A DNA stretch of 64,000 bases from JAIOSF01 sp963677755 (GCA_963677755.1 OY782506.1:248001-312000), one strand, 5' to 3'. Counted from the first letter of the stretch, positions 1 through 10,014 are shown. Made by a program: numbers and translations. The notes: generated by a model not told the origin, from the sequence alone.

Positions 1-2399
1 ATCTCTAAAAAGATATTGTTTTCTTTTAATATTGGATTGATAATTTGGATTACTTTTTCTAAAATCTCGTTTAACTCTACAGTTACTAGTTCTTTGTCAC
101 TTTTAAAAAATGTTCTAAAGTCACTTATAGTTTTAGAAAGGTGTTGAGAATATGTTGATACAAGTTCTATCTCATTTAGAAGTTCTTTTTTGTTGAGTGT
201 ATCTTCTAAAGTAAGTTTCAAAGTAAGATTATTTGTTGTAGCAGATATAGCAGAAAGTGGTTGCCTCCATTGATGTGCAATGATATTTGTCATCTCCCCT
301 ATTTGAGCAAGTTTTGATTGGTGCAACATTTTACTTGTTTGTATTTTGTTTTTTTCTTTTTCTTTTTCTACTATGTATTTGAGCTTTTGATTGTACCTTT
401 TAAGTAAAAAGTGTCTGTAGATGAAAAAAAGTAAAATAATAAAAAGCACACATAAAATAGCTACGATAATTTTTAAAATTGTTAAATATTTCAAATTATC
501 TTTATAAATAACGGTATTCCATTTTGTGATAATGTTTTGTTTGACCTTAGAAGGTATTTCATTAAGAGCTTTATTAAGTATCTTTAAAAGCAACTCTTTA
601 TCTTTTGAGACACCAATGAATAAAGGGAATTTTTTATCAACTGTTCCACTAATTTTAAGTTCTCCCAAATAATCTTTTTGTATTAAGTTTCCTAGACTAG
701 GTACAGATCCTAAAAGGGCAAATAATTCTCCACTTTTTACTTTTTTCATCCCCTGTTCATTATTTTCAACAGGTATGATTGTTAAATTTGGATATTTATT
801 TTTAATAATCTCATATATAGCATAATCTTCTCTAATCCCTATTTTTTTATTTTCTAAATCTTTAATATTATTGATAAAGGACACATTATTTTTTGTAACA
901 ATAACAAGATCATACTCATAAACTATATTAGTGAAATTCATGTATCCTAAGCGTTTTTTTGTTTTCCCTGTCAAAGGTACAATATCACATTTTTTTTCTT
1001 TTAAAAAGGACAAAGATTCTCTCCAATTTTTTGTTTTAACAAGTTCAAAAGAAGTTTCCATTGATTTTGAAAGTATTTTTAAAATATCCGCACTTACCCC
1101 TATATGTTTATCATCTCTTAGCTCTTCAAGTGGTGGAGAGAAAGGGTCAATACAATAACGAATCGTATTGTTCTTAAAAAGGTATTGTTTTTCCTGTTTT
1201 GTTAAAAAACTTTTATTCGATCCTTGTGTATAAAGAGTATAGAGAGATTTGTCTATAATAGAAAGATGTTCTTTCCCCTCTTTTAATAATGCGAAGTTGT
1301 AGTTTGATTCTCCATCGTATATAAAATTTTTACTACATATAAAGTTTTTATTTGTTTGACACTCTTTTCCTCTATTTATAATACCATCTATTTTTTTTGA
1401 CATTAAATCATGAAAAAGTATCTTTTTGGGAGCTACTTTAAAATCAATTCTCAAACCAGAAAGGGTATAAATTTGATCTGAGATATTTAACGTTTTTGTA
1501 TTAATACTATTATCATTATCTATTAACTCTTTAGCTATGCCTATAACAAATCTTGGTTTTTTATTAAGTACATATTGCTCTTTAGTACTTAACTTAACCT
1601 TATTATCTTTTTTCTCATCATTGTACATTATTGAGCTATACAACCATTTTTGTTTTAACTGTTCTATCTCTTGCTTAGGTATCAAAGCCAAGCTTTTATT
1701 CACAATAGATGTTAACTCAGGGTATTTTTTATTGATAGAAAAAACTATCGCCATATGAGTATCATCTTCTAAATATAAAACTTTATTAAAAGGTATATTT
1801 AATGCTTTTAGTGTATACAAAGAGGCATCACTCATTGGTATTGCATCTACATTATTATCTACTAAGAACTTATCAAAATAAGAGTAATCCTTAAACTCAA
1901 CTATCTTTGCATCTTTTATCTGCTTAATTCTATTATGTTGATAACCATTCTCTTTTTGAACAGCGATTGTTTTATTTTCTAAATCTTTAAGAGAGTTGAT
2001 ATTTTTTGGGTTTCCATCTCTGACTATTATATTATTTCTAATGATTACGGTTGGATTTGTAAATTCAAAGTATTTTTCTCTTTTTTTGGATGCTACGGAT
2101 ACTGCTAAGCCAGCTATTTCTCCTTTTTTTGCACTTTTTACAAGAGTACTCCAAACATCAGGTAGAAGTTGGATATTTATATTTGCAATTGTGTTGATTT
2201 TTTGTATCATCTCATAAGTATATCCAGCAGTAACCTTACCATTTTTAGTGAGCACATAAGGTGCCCAAGTGGTATCAACACCTAGAGTAATAGTTGGATT
2301 ATTTTTGATAAACACTTTCTCTTTTTTAGTAAGCTGAAGTTGTTCTTGTTGAGCAAATATATAAAGGTAAGTTAGAAGAATAAGTGTTAAAAATTTCAT
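1..2399 (-). CDS. Sensor histidine kinase with tandem substrate-binding-protein-like sensor domains (3' end outside window)
   Basis: The open frame runs without a stop from the ATG at 2399 off the left edge, so the C-terminal ATPase end is missing. About 799 residues are visible. A signal peptide is followed by a bacterial solute-binding family 3-like module (about residues 22-245), a shorter diverged one (265-400), and a third full one (405-635) with the usual CIDPFSPP opening. A membrane helix follows at about 636-660. The dimerisation helix has the H-box IAHQWRQPL with phospho-acceptor His709. It likely senses a periplasmic small solute and phosphorylates the regulator encoded just upstream. 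Its ATG overlaps that regulator's TGA (ATGA), which implies translational coupling. The ligand cannot be told from sequence. Confidence 0.9.
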   Translation of the reverse strand, partial: MKFLTLILLTYLYIFAQQEQLQLTKKEKVFIKNNPTITLGVDTTWAPYVLTKNGKVTAGYTYEMIQKINTIANINIQLLPDVWSTLVKSAKKGEIAGLAVSVASKKREKYFEFTNPTVIIRNNIIVRDGNPKNINSLKDLENKTIAVQKENGYQHNRIKQIKDAKIVEFKDYSYFDKFLVDNNVDAIPMSDASLYTLKALNIPFNKVLYLEDDTHMAIVFSINKKYPELTSIVNKSLALIPKQEIEQLKQKWLYSSIMYNDEKKDNKVKLSTKEQYVLNKKPRFVIGIAKELIDNDNSINTKTLNISDQIYTLSGLRIDFKVAPKKILFHDLMSKKIDGIINRGKECQTNKNFICSKNFIYDGESNYNFALLKEGKEHLSIIDKSLYTLYTQGSNKSFLTKQEKQYLFKNNTIRYCIDPFSPPLEELRDDKHIGVSADILKILSKSMETSFELVKTKNWRESLSFLKEKKCDIVPLTGKTKKRLGYMNFTNIVYEYDLVIVTKNNVSFINNIKDLENKKIGIREDYAIYEIIKNKYPNLTIIPVENNEQGMKKVKSGELFALLGSVPSLGNLIQKDYLGELKISGTVDKKFPLFIGVSKDKELLLKILNKALNEIPSKVKQNIITKWNTVIYKDNLKYLTILKIIVAILCVLFIILLFFIYRHFLLKRYNQKLKYIVEKEKEKNKIQTSKMLHQSKLAQIGEMTNIIAHQWRQPLSAISATTNNLTLKLTLEDTLNKKELLNEIELVSTYSQHLSKTISDFRTFFKSDKELVTVELNEILEKVIQIINPILKENNIFLE

Positions 2400-3103
2400 G
2401 AGATAAGTTTTACTCTATATCCATAACCATAAATAGATTCTAAAAAATCATAACCTATTTTTTTTCTCAATCTTGCGACAAGATTTCTTATTTTTCTATC
2501 ATTATATAAAGAATCATCAAAAACATAGAGATCAATTTCAATATATGTTTTTACTACCCCTTTTGCAGAGATTAAAAAGTCTAAAAATTTTATTTCGTTG
2601 GCAGTAAGAGTAATCTCTTGTTCTTTTGAGAGTTTTTTTGTATTTTCATTCCACAAAAATCCTCCTTCAAGATATACTATATTTTTATTTGAGGTATTAT
2701 ATATTTTATCAATAATTTTTTGTAGGATAGTAAGAAATTGTTTTATTTCTATAGGTTTTACTAAATAACCTTCAACACCTTGTTCAATACATTTTAAAAG
2801 ATAAGGGGTATTATCGTAAGCACTTATCATGACAATAGGAATATTTTTGTCTTTTTCTCTTACTTTCTCAATAAACTCTAGCCCATTTAATTTTGGCATA
2901 TTAATATCACTAAAGATAATATCAAAATCAAATTCTTGAAAGTGTGTCAATCCTTCAATTCCATCTGTTGCTGTAGTGATATTGTTAAATAAGTTTTCAA
3001 ACATTTTTAAAGTTTGTATTCTAGAATCGTCGTCATCCTCAATAAATAAGACATTAAGATTTTTTGTATATTTTACTATCTCCGTAATCGCACTTTTATT
3101 CAT
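2396..3103 (-). CDS. OmpR-family response regulator
   Basis: A receiver domain fills residues 1-120, with acidic pocket EDDDD near the start, phospho-acceptor in FSDINMP and the conserved K in VKPIEIK. A C-terminal winged-helix DNA-binding domain follows (about 140-235, ending YGYGYRVKLIS, typical of the family). The ATG at 3103 is preferred to a TTG one codon upstream. It sits between two kinase genes on the same strand, 78 bp after the end of the upstream kinase and overlapping the downstream one by 4 bp. It is therefore the likely shared partner of both. Targets are unknown. Confidence 0.92.
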   Translation of the reverse strand: MNKSAITEIVKYTKNLNVLFIEDDDDSRIQTLKMFENLFNNITTATDGIEGLTHFQEFDFDIIFSDINMPKLNGLEFIEKVREKDKNIPIVMISAYDNTPYLLKCIEQGVEGYLVKPIEIKQFLTILQKIIDKIYNTSNKNIVYLEGGFLWNENTKKLSKEQEITLTANEIKFLDFLISAKGVVKTYIEIDLYVFDDSLYNDRKIRNLVARLRKKIGYDFLESIYGYGYRVKLIS

Positions 3104-3181
3104 CAAATAACTCTTTATTATAATTATATAGTGCTATTTTAGCATAATCTTATTGTTGTACTATTAAAACTTTAGATCACT

Positions 3182-5995
3182 TTAAATGGAAAGTGTAATA
3201 ATAAACTCAGCACCTAAATATTTTTTACCTTCATATTCAAAAGTATTGTTTTGGGCATAAATTTCACCATTCATCCCTTTTACAATAAGGTTGTAAGTCA
3301 TATGTAGTCCAAGACCTGTTCCTTGACTTTTGTGTTTTGTAGTAAAGTAGGGATCAAATATTTTAGGCAATACTTCTACAGGGATTCCACCTGCATTGTC
3401 CATAAAATGTAATAAAATGAAATTTTCTTTCTTTTCTATAGTTATGAATATTAATTTATTTTCTATATTTGTATTACTATTTAATGCATCTTTTGCATTG
3501 TTATAAATATTCATAAAACATTGTAATAATTCATTTTTATAGCCGTTGAGAATTATGCTTGTATCGATATTTTGAACAATATGGATATTGTGATTTTTTG
3601 TAGATGGTTCAATGAGATTGAGAAGACTTTGTAGAAAATCACTTGCTTTGAATTTTGATTTTACTCTATCCCCTTTTACGAAATTTCTAAAATCATCTAT
3701 TGTTTTTGACAAGTATTGTACATTGTTATCAATTGCATCACAAGCATCAAATAAAAATTTGTCATCAAGTACTCCATATTCTTTTTGTACTTTGATACCT
3801 GTTGCACTTGTAGAAATTACTGAAAGCGGTTGTCTCCATTGATGTGCAATATTCCCTATCATCTCCCCCATTGATACAAGTTTTGCTTGTTGGAAAAGTT
3901 GTTTTTCTTGTTGTTTAAGAAGAGTAATATCTACAATACTTACCAATCGAACATCTCTATTTTTGAAATGATGACTTTTTAATAATACAGGTATTGAAGA
4001 GTTGTCTTTTTTTAAAACTCGAAATTCATAAGCTGGAGTATCTGCTTGTAAAAGTTTCCTTTTTGCCATAGTCTGATACTCTGTAGGAACAAATGATAAT
4101 ATCTCTTTCCCTATTAATTCTAATTTTGAGTTATACCCTAAAATTTCAACGGTACTTTGATTTACCTCAATACAAATCCCTTGTTTAAAAATCGTAATCC
4201 CTTCCACAGTTGCATTGATAATTTCATCAAACTCTTTAAGTGATTTTTTTAATATATATTGTTTGTAGATAAAAAATAAAAATAAAATAAAAATAAAAAT
4301 AAAAATATATACTAAAATTGTATAATCAAAAGGTTTGTTAAAAGGTTTAGAAAACCACTTTTCTTGAATAATTTTTTTTGATTCATCTGAGATATTTAAC
4401 AACATTTTATCTAATATACTTAAGAGCAACATATCATCATCTCTTACTGCCATTGATAATTTATATTGCATTCCTGTATATCCTGCTATTTGTAAAGTAT
4501 CAAAGTTATATATGTTTTTATAATAAGATAATACAGGTAAAGTAGCTATTGTAAAATAAGCATCACCTTTCTCTACAGCCTCAAAAGCATCTTTATATCC
4601 TTTTGTTTCTAATATTTTTACATTTGGGTAGAGTGATTTTAATTTACCTATTAAACCACTATTTTCTTTTCTTGATATTTTTTTATCAATGATAGCATCA
4701 AGGTTGTCTACTAGGGGTTTGTCTTTTTTTGTTATGATTGCTAAATTATAAATAGAGTGAGGTTTTGTAAAGTTTGCATAAAGTTTACGATTTTCTGTTT
4801 CAATAGCAGCAGGGAGAATATCACATTTTTTATTTTTTAAAAACTCTTGAGACTCTCCCCAAGTTTTTGTTTTGACAAATTCAAACTCTAGACCACTTTC
4901 TTCCCCTATAAGTTTTAAAGTGTCTATGGAGATACCATTTGGTTCGCCATCTTTATTGGTAAACTCAATTGGTGTCCAATTTGGATTTGTACATACTTTT
5001 ACAATCTTTTTCTTTGAGATATAGTTCTTTTCACTTTTTGTTAATTCATTATTTTTAGTATCCATTTTATATATTAAATCATCTAGTAAAAGCTGTGTAT
5101 TTGAATCTCCTAGTAATCTATAAACATCATGAATTCTCTCCAATCTCTCTTTTTCAAGAGTTCCTATGGTATCAGTATTTTCATAAGCTAATAATTTTAG
5201 TTGATTTCCTTCATATATTAAAGCTTCTTTTGATTTGTTAAGAGAATTATATTTTTTATAGATCACTTCAGCTGTTTCTTCTATGTGTTCAAAGGCGTAT
5301 TCCCAACCTTTTAATGAAGCATAGGTGAAGTTTTTAACAATATTAGGCTTTTGGTTTAAAAGTTTTCTATTTGTAACGAGAATATCACTATAAAAATCAA
5401 ATCCATAATCTTTAGGATTAAAAATAACAGGTTCTCCACCTAATTGTTTTAATACATAAGGTTCATTTGAAATATATGCAACCATAATATCTGCGTGACC
5501 ATTTAATAAATCTTTTACATTAAAAGTTTGTTTGATTATTTTCATATCATCTAATGCTGTTTTTTGTGAAAATAACATAGATAATAAAGAGGCATCGGTA
5601 TTTAAGTCTGTAGTAGACATAAATTTTTTCCCTTTAAAATCTTGAAAATTTTTTATATTGGAACTTTTGTTAGTAAGGAGTACTAAAGGGGAAGATTGAA
5701 AAATAGCTGCTAAAAAAACTATATTATTTTTATTTTTTTCATTTATAAAGGCGGTTGATCGTACAATAGAAAAAGTTGCTTTTTCTTGTAGAATATCATC
5801 AACCATATTAACATTATCTTTCCACTCTTTTAAATTAACATTTAAAGAAACATCATTGTAAAAACCTTTCTCTTTTGCCATAATATATCCAGCAAATTGA
5901 AATTGGTATTTCCATTGCAATTGTAATGAAACATTTTCATTTGCAAGTACAAGAACAGTGAAAAATTGAAGCACAATAATTATTTTTCTTATCAT
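3182..5995 (-). CDS. Sensor histidine kinase with NMT1-like plus SBP3-like sensor domains and PAS
   Basis: The frame extends upstream to 6103, but the ATG at 5995 starts a clean signal peptide (MIRKIIIVLQFFTVLVLANE), so a 937-residue protein is preferred. Domain order: an NMT1/THI5-like periplasmic binding module (about 20-320, opening LQLQWKYQFQFAGY), a family 3 solute-binding module (about 333-550), a membrane helix (560-580), a PAS domain (587-695), an H-box with His718 in IAHQWRQPL, and an ATPase with DNAGGIP and GTGLGLHM. Such hybrids sense small solutes by a captured transporter-receptor fold. It lies upstream of and in line with the response regulator at 2396-3103. Its 5' end faces surE, with only 59 bp between the two starts. 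Confidence 0.9.
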   Translation of the reverse strand: MIRKIIIVLQFFTVLVLANENVSLQLQWKYQFQFAGYIMAKEKGFYNDVSLNVNLKEWKDNVNMVDDILQEKATFSIVRSTAFINEKNKNNIVFLAAIFQSSPLVLLTNKSSNIKNFQDFKGKKFMSTTDLNTDASLLSMLFSQKTALDDMKIIKQTFNVKDLLNGHADIMVAYISNEPYVLKQLGGEPVIFNPKDYGFDFYSDILVTNRKLLNQKPNIVKNFTYASLKGWEYAFEHIEETAEVIYKKYNSLNKSKEALIYEGNQLKLLAYENTDTIGTLEKERLERIHDVYRLLGDSNTQLLLDDLIYKMDTKNNELTKSEKNYISKKKIVKVCTNPNWTPIEFTNKDGEPNGISIDTLKLIGEESGLEFEFVKTKTWGESQEFLKNKKCDILPAAIETENRKLYANFTKPHSIYNLAIITKKDKPLVDNLDAIIDKKISRKENSGLIGKLKSLYPNVKILETKGYKDAFEAVEKGDAYFTIATLPVLSYYKNIYNFDTLQIAGYTGMQYKLSMAVRDDDMLLLSILDKMLLNISDESKKIIQEKWFSKPFNKPFDYTILVYIFIFIFILFLFFIYKQYILKKSLKEFDEIINATVEGITIFKQGICIEVNQSTVEILGYNSKLELIGKEILSFVPTEYQTMAKRKLLQADTPAYEFRVLKKDNSSIPVLLKSHHFKNRDVRLVSIVDITLLKQQEKQLFQQAKLVSMGEMIGNIAHQWRQPLSVISTSATGIKVQKEYGVLDDKFLFDACDAIDNNVQYLSKTIDDFRNFVKGDRVKSKFKASDFLQSLLNLIEPSTKNHNIHIVQNIDTSIILNGYKNELLQCFMNIYNNAKDALNSNTNIENKLIFITIEKKENFILLHFMDNAGGIPVEVLPKIFDPYFTTKHKSQGTGLGLHMTYNLIVKGMNGEIYAQNNTFEYEGKKYLGAEFIITLSI

Positions 5996-6054
5996 CCTTA
6001 AAGTATAACTGAAACTCAATAAAATATTTATTACAATTGTTGTACAATTATAAA

Positions 6055-6852
6055 ATGAATAAGAAAAAAATTTTTTTAACAAATGATGATGGTTGGGATG
6101 CAAAAGGTTTAAAAAAGCTTATAGAAGTTTTAAGTCCTTTTGCACAAATTACAGTTGTTGCACCTGCAACAGAAAAATCAGCATCAGCTCATAGTATGAC
6201 ACTTACGCGTCCTATGAAACTCATTGGAGTAGATGATGATTATTATAAAATGGATGATGGGACACCTACGGATTGTGTTTTTATTGGGGTAAATAATTTA
6301 TATAATACAGAAATAGGGGATAAGCCTGATTTAGTAATAAGTGGGATAAATATAGGTTCTAATATGGGTGAAGATATTACCTATAGTGGAACTGTTGCAG
6401 GTGCTAGTGAAGCTGTACTTCAAGGGATACCTGCCATTGCAATAAGTCAAGTTTTTAATGACCTTAATAATGTGAATAAAGATGCGTGGGAATATGAGTT
6501 AGCATGTAGTGTGATTAAAGATATTGCACAAAAAATTTTAGAGGGGGATTTCCCTTTAGGAAAAAGAAAATTATTAAATATTAATATTCCACCTTGTGAT
6601 ATTGGAGAGTGTAAAGGGATAAAAATAACAAATGCAGGGTATAGAGAATATGGGAATGATTCTCATAGATATACAAGCCCAAGAGGTGAAGAGGTTTATT
6701 GGATAGGATTACATCCGCTAATATGGCAAAAAGTAGATGGAAAAATGTGTGATTTTGAAGCAATTAAAGAAAATTATGTTTCAATCACACCTATACAACT
6801 TGATATGACAAGTTATGATGATATAGAAAAATTAAAGGAATGGATACAATGA
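6055..6852 (+). CDS. surE: 5'/3'-nucleotidase SurE
   Basis: This cytoplasmic metal-dependent nucleoside monophosphate phosphatase is 265 residues long. The family signature is present: TNDDGWDAKGL at the N-terminus (metal-binding Asp pair), PTDC, and the SGINIGSNMGEDITYSGT segment. The ATG at 6055 is chosen over an in-frame TTG at 6037 because the protein then begins MNKKKIFLTNDDG, as in other SurE proteins. It is the first gene of a compact plus-strand run with surE, a small helix-turn-helix-like gene, mltA and psd. Its TGA overlaps the next ATG. Confidence 0.95.
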   Translation: MNKKKIFLTNDDGWDAKGLKKLIEVLSPFAQITVVAPATEKSASAHSMTLTRPMKLIGVDDDYYKMDDGTPTDCVFIGVNNLYNTEIGDKPDLVISGINIGSNMGEDITYSGTVAGASEAVLQGIPAIAISQVFNDLNNVNKDAWEYELACSVIKDIAQKILEGDFPLGKRKLLNINIPPCDIGECKGIKITNAGYREYGNDSHRYTSPRGEEVYWIGLHPLIWQKVDGKMCDFEAIKENYVSITPIQLDMTSYDDIEKLKEWIQ

Positions 6853-7115
6853 AAAATAGCTTTTACGATGAGTTATTAGGTGATATAAATAAATTAGTTG
6901 GTGATTTAAAAGATGAAAATGAATTGATTAAAATTTTAAAAAAAAGATTAACTAAAAAAGAGTTTCGATATTATAAATTAAAAGTAGAAAATGCTACAAC
7001 TAAAGATATGATAAAAGAGTTAGGTGTTGATAACGAAAGATTTGAAGAGATAGAAGCACAAACTATTCATAAACTTAATCAAGAAAAAATAAAACAGGAA
7101 CTTACTTTATCATGA
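6849..7115 (+). CDS. Small protein with sigma region-4-like helix-turn-helix, function unknown
   Basis: The ATG at 6849 overlaps the surE stop (ATGA) and gives 88 residues. The last 50 residues (LTKKEFRYYKLKVEN...IEAQTIHKLNQ) have the spacing of a sigma-70 region 4 helix-turn-helix, in which LTxxE, a central LGV turn and a final IEAxxxxKL helix recur. No sigma region 2 is present, so it is not a complete sigma factor. It also overlaps the start of mltA, so all three are co-translated. A DNA-binding role is inferred only from this resemblance. It could instead be a small structural protein. Confidence 0.75.
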   Translation: MKNSFYDELLGDINKLVGDLKDENELIKILKKRLTKKEFRYYKLKVENATTKDMIKELGVDNERFEEIEAQTIHKLNQEKIKQELTLS

Positions 7116-8242
7116 GTTTTGTAAAAGCAATAATTTTATTTGCTTTTTTAGTGATATTTATAACAGGCTGTTCAAGAAAAATAGAGCAAAAACCACATTT
7201 AACAAAAGCAAATTTGGAAGAAGTTAAATGGGAAGAGCTCAAGGGCTTTGAAAATGATAATCTTGAACTATCTTTTGAAGTTTTTAAAAAAGCGTGTACA
7301 AAATCTAAAAGATATGATACTTTACAAGAGATTTGTAATAAAGCAACGCAATTAGATGCAAAAGACTCAAAAAAGTTTTTTACACAATTTTTTACACCTT
7401 ATAAACTTTTGGATGATAACAATGTTGAAGAGGGTTTGATAACAGGATATTATGAACCTATTTTACATGGAAGTTTAGTGCAAACTGATGTTTATAAATA
7501 CCCAATATATAAAACTCCTACAAATTTACTAACAGTGGATTTTTCTAGTTTATATCCTGAATTAAAAGATTATAGATTGCGAGGAAAAATTGTTGGCAAC
7601 AAAGTAATTCCTTATGATAGTAGAGAAGATATAGAAACGCAAACTCATTTAGAAGCTATATGTTATGTAGATGATAAAATAGATCTATTTTTTTTACATA
7701 TCCAAGGGAGTGGAAAAGTGCAACTTGAAGATGGAACAATCATCAATGTAGGATATGCACAACAAAATGGAAGAGGGTATTACCCAATAGGAAGAAAACT
7801 TATAGAAGAGGGATATATAGCTAAAGAAGATATGTCACTACAAGCTATTAGAAAATGGCTCAAAGAAAATCCAAAACAGATTGATGCTATACTTAATCTT
7901 AATGAGAGTTATATCTTTTTTCATAAAAGTGACAAAACTGCAACAGGAAGTTTAGGTGTCCCTTTAGTAGCGAATAGAAATCTAGCAGTGGATAGGAGCT
8001 ATATACCATTAGGATTTCCAGTGTTTATTGATACAACAAATCCTCTTGATGAAACACCTATTCAGCAACTTATGGTAGCAGCAGATACAGGTGGAGCAAT
8101 AAAAGGTGAAATTCGTGCAGATTTCTTCTTTGGAAATGGGGAAAAAGCAGAAAAACTTGCAGGTATAATGAAACAAAAGGGAAGTTTGTATATACTTATA
8201 CCAAATAACATAAAAGAAACAGATGAGAATGATGAAGGATAA
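7112..8242 (+). CDS. mltA: Membrane-bound lytic murein transglycosylase A (lipoprotein)
   Basis: This 376-residue protein cleaves the glycan strands of peptidoglycan with 1,6-anhydromuramyl product formation. It has a lipoprotein signal with lipobox FITGC (acylated Cys20). The MltA-specific barrel follows (EGLITGYYEPILHGS, FFLHIQGSGKV), with the 3D domain at the C-terminus, whose MVAADTGGAIKG segment carries the catalytic Asp. The ATG overlaps the end of the preceding small gene. It is probably anchored in the outer membrane facing the periplasm. Confidence 0.93.
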   Translation: MSFVKAIILFAFLVIFITGCSRKIEQKPHLTKANLEEVKWEELKGFENDNLELSFEVFKKACTKSKRYDTLQEICNKATQLDAKDSKKFFTQFFTPYKLLDDNNVEEGLITGYYEPILHGSLVQTDVYKYPIYKTPTNLLTVDFSSLYPELKDYRLRGKIVGNKVIPYDSREDIETQTHLEAICYVDDKIDLFFLHIQGSGKVQLEDGTIINVGYAQQNGRGYYPIGRKLIEEGYIAKEDMSLQAIRKWLKENPKQIDAILNLNESYIFFHKSDKTATGSLGVPLVANRNLAVDRSYIPLGFPVFIDTTNPLDETPIQQLMVAADTGGAIKGEIRADFFFGNGEKAEKLAGIMKQKGSLYILIPNNIKETDENDEG

Positions 8243-8245
8243 AGA

Positions 8246-9058
8246 GTGCATATAACAAATAAAATTTCTAATTTATTTCATAAATTTGCAACTTATGAAT
8301 TTCCTAAAACGGTACAAAATATTATAAATATAGGGTATGTAAAGTTTTTGGGATTAGATATGAGAGAGTTTAAAGACCCAAAAAGTTACCCAACTTTAAA
8401 TAAGCTTTTTACACGAGAATTAAATATACCAAGAGAGGTAGATCATAGTTTAGATAATTTTATAAGTCCAGCAGATAGTTTTGTCACACAATGTGGTCAA
8501 ATAGAAGATGAAACAGCTCTTCAAATCAAAGGGATGAGTTATAGTGTAAGAGAGTTGCTTACAGATGAAATTTTGTATGATAATTTAGAAAAATTAAAAG
8601 AGGGTTCTTATGCAAATTTTTATTTAAGCCCAAAAGATTATCACAGATATCATGCTGTTTATAATTGTCAAATAACAAAGTTAGTTCATATTCCAGGAAA
8701 ATTGTATCCTGTTAATCTTACATACCTTCACAAACAAGAAAATCTTTTTATTGAAAATGAAAGAGTAGTTTTAGAGTGTAAAACAGCTGATGAAAAACTA
8801 TTTTATATGGTTTTTGTTGGAGCATTAAATGTTGGAAAAATGGCATTTACCTTTGAGGAAAAAGTATCCACAAATAGTGATATAATTTATCCCGTAACAT
8901 ATGAGTATAAGGATTTATATGTAAAAAAAGGTGATTGCCTTGGGTATTTTGAGATGGGTTCAACTGTATTGATATTTTGGGAAAAAGATATGGTTGAGTT
9001 AAATAATATTATCAATACCGAAGTTAAGTTCTCAAATATTATTGCTACAGTAAACTGA
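8246..9058 (+). CDS. psd: Phosphatidylserine decarboxylase proenzyme
   Basis: The product converts phosphatidylserine to phosphatidylethanolamine at the inner membrane. The frame starts with GTG at 8246, three bases after the mltA stop, giving 270 residues. The family elements are visible: SPADSF near residue 70, SPKDYHRYHAVYN with the catalytic His, NVGKMAFTFEEK, and the self-cleavage site GST at Gly238-Ser239, where the pyruvoyl group forms. It appears complete, with a short alpha chain of about 32 residues. Confidence 0.95.
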   Translation: MHITNKISNLFHKFATYEFPKTVQNIINIGYVKFLGLDMREFKDPKSYPTLNKLFTRELNIPREVDHSLDNFISPADSFVTQCGQIEDETALQIKGMSYSVRELLTDEILYDNLEKLKEGSYANFYLSPKDYHRYHAVYNCQITKLVHIPGKLYPVNLTYLHKQENLFIENERVVLECKTADEKLFYMVFVGALNVGKMAFTFEEKVSTNSDIIYPVTYEYKDLYVKKGDCLGYFEMGSTVLIFWEKDMVELNNIINTEVKFSNIIATVN

Positions 9059-9078
9059 TATAAAAAAGGAAAGAAAGA

Positions 9079-10014
9079 GTGAATTATAGATTTAAAGTAA
9101 TAATTTTATTTTCACTTACAACTTTTTTATTTTCAAAAGAGTTAATTACTCCAATACCTTTAGAGACTAAGTACGATCAAAAAAAAGCTTTTTTAGGGAA
9201 AAAGCTTTTTTTTGATACAAGACTAAGTGACGATAATAGTATGAGTTGTGCAAGTTGTCATATTCTAGATGAAGGTGGAGATGATAATCTACAGTTTTCA
9301 GTAGGTATAAATGGACAAATAGGAAATATAAATGCACCAACAGTTTACAATAGTGTATTTAATATAGCTCAATTTTGGGATGGAAGAGCTGCAGACTTAC
9401 AAGAACAAGCACATGGTCCAATTGAAAATCCAATTGAGATGGGAACGCAAATAAATAAAGTAATCAAAAAACTTCAAAAAGATACAGTTTTAAAAAAAGA
9501 ATTCGATGAACTTTATAAAGAGGGAATCACTGCAAATAGTATCACAGATGCAATAGCACACTTTGAAACAGCATTAGTTACCCCAAATGCACCTTTTGAT
9601 AAATATTTAAGAGGAGATGAAAATGCTATTGATGAGGATGCAAAAGAGGGATATAAACTTTTTGTAGAATATGGATGTATCTCTTGTCATAATGGTGTGA
9701 ATATAGGGGGTAATTTATTTCAAAAAGTTGGATTATTAAAAGAATTTAAAACAACAGTACAATCATTGGGAAAATATGATGTTACAGGAAATAAATTTGA
9801 TATTAATTATTTTAAAGTTCCAACTTTAAGGAATATTTCTAAAACTTCACCATATTTTCATGATGGTTCAATTTCCGATTTAAAATCTGCAATTAGAGTT
9901 ATGTTGAGTATTCAACTAGGGGTAGCTGCTTCTTCTACTGAAATAGATAAAATCACTAAATTTTTAAAAACACTTGATGGTGAAATGCCAAAAATAATAC
10001 AAAGTAATAATTAG
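9079..10014 (+). CDS. Di-haem cytochrome c peroxidase family protein
   Basis: A periplasmic enzyme of the CcpA/MauG group that reduces hydrogen peroxide with electrons from c-type cytochromes. A signal peptide (about 1-19) precedes two haem motifs, CASCH at 57-61 and CISCH at 200-204. The family's KLFFDTRLS, WDGRA and PTLRNISKTSPYFHDG segments are also present. Start is GTG at 9079, preceded by a purine-rich aaaaaggaaag. Length 311 is typical. The kinase gene downstream begins one base after its stop codon, so the two are surely co-transcribed. Peroxidase activity is inferred from the family, since related proteins modify other substrates. Confidence 0.88.
   Translation: MNYRFKVIILFSLTTFLFSKELITPIPLETKYDQKKAFLGKKLFFDTRLSDDNSMSCASCHILDEGGDDNLQFSVGINGQIGNINAPTVYNSVFNIAQFWDGRAADLQEQAHGPIENPIEMGTQINKVIKKLQKDTVLKKEFDELYKEGITANSITDAIAHFETALVTPNAPFDKYLRGDENAIDEDAKEGYKLFVEYGCISCHNGVNIGGNLFQKVGLLKEFKTTVQSLGKYDVTGNKFDINYFKVPTLRNISKTSPYFHDGSISDLKSAIRVMLSIQLGVAASSTEIDKITKFLKTLDGEMPKIIQSNN

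Noticed and set aside
5996..6103. N-terminal extension of the minus-strand kinase by 36 residues
   Set aside because: The extension crosses the surE start and lacks a ribosome site; the ATG at 5995 begins a normal signal peptide.
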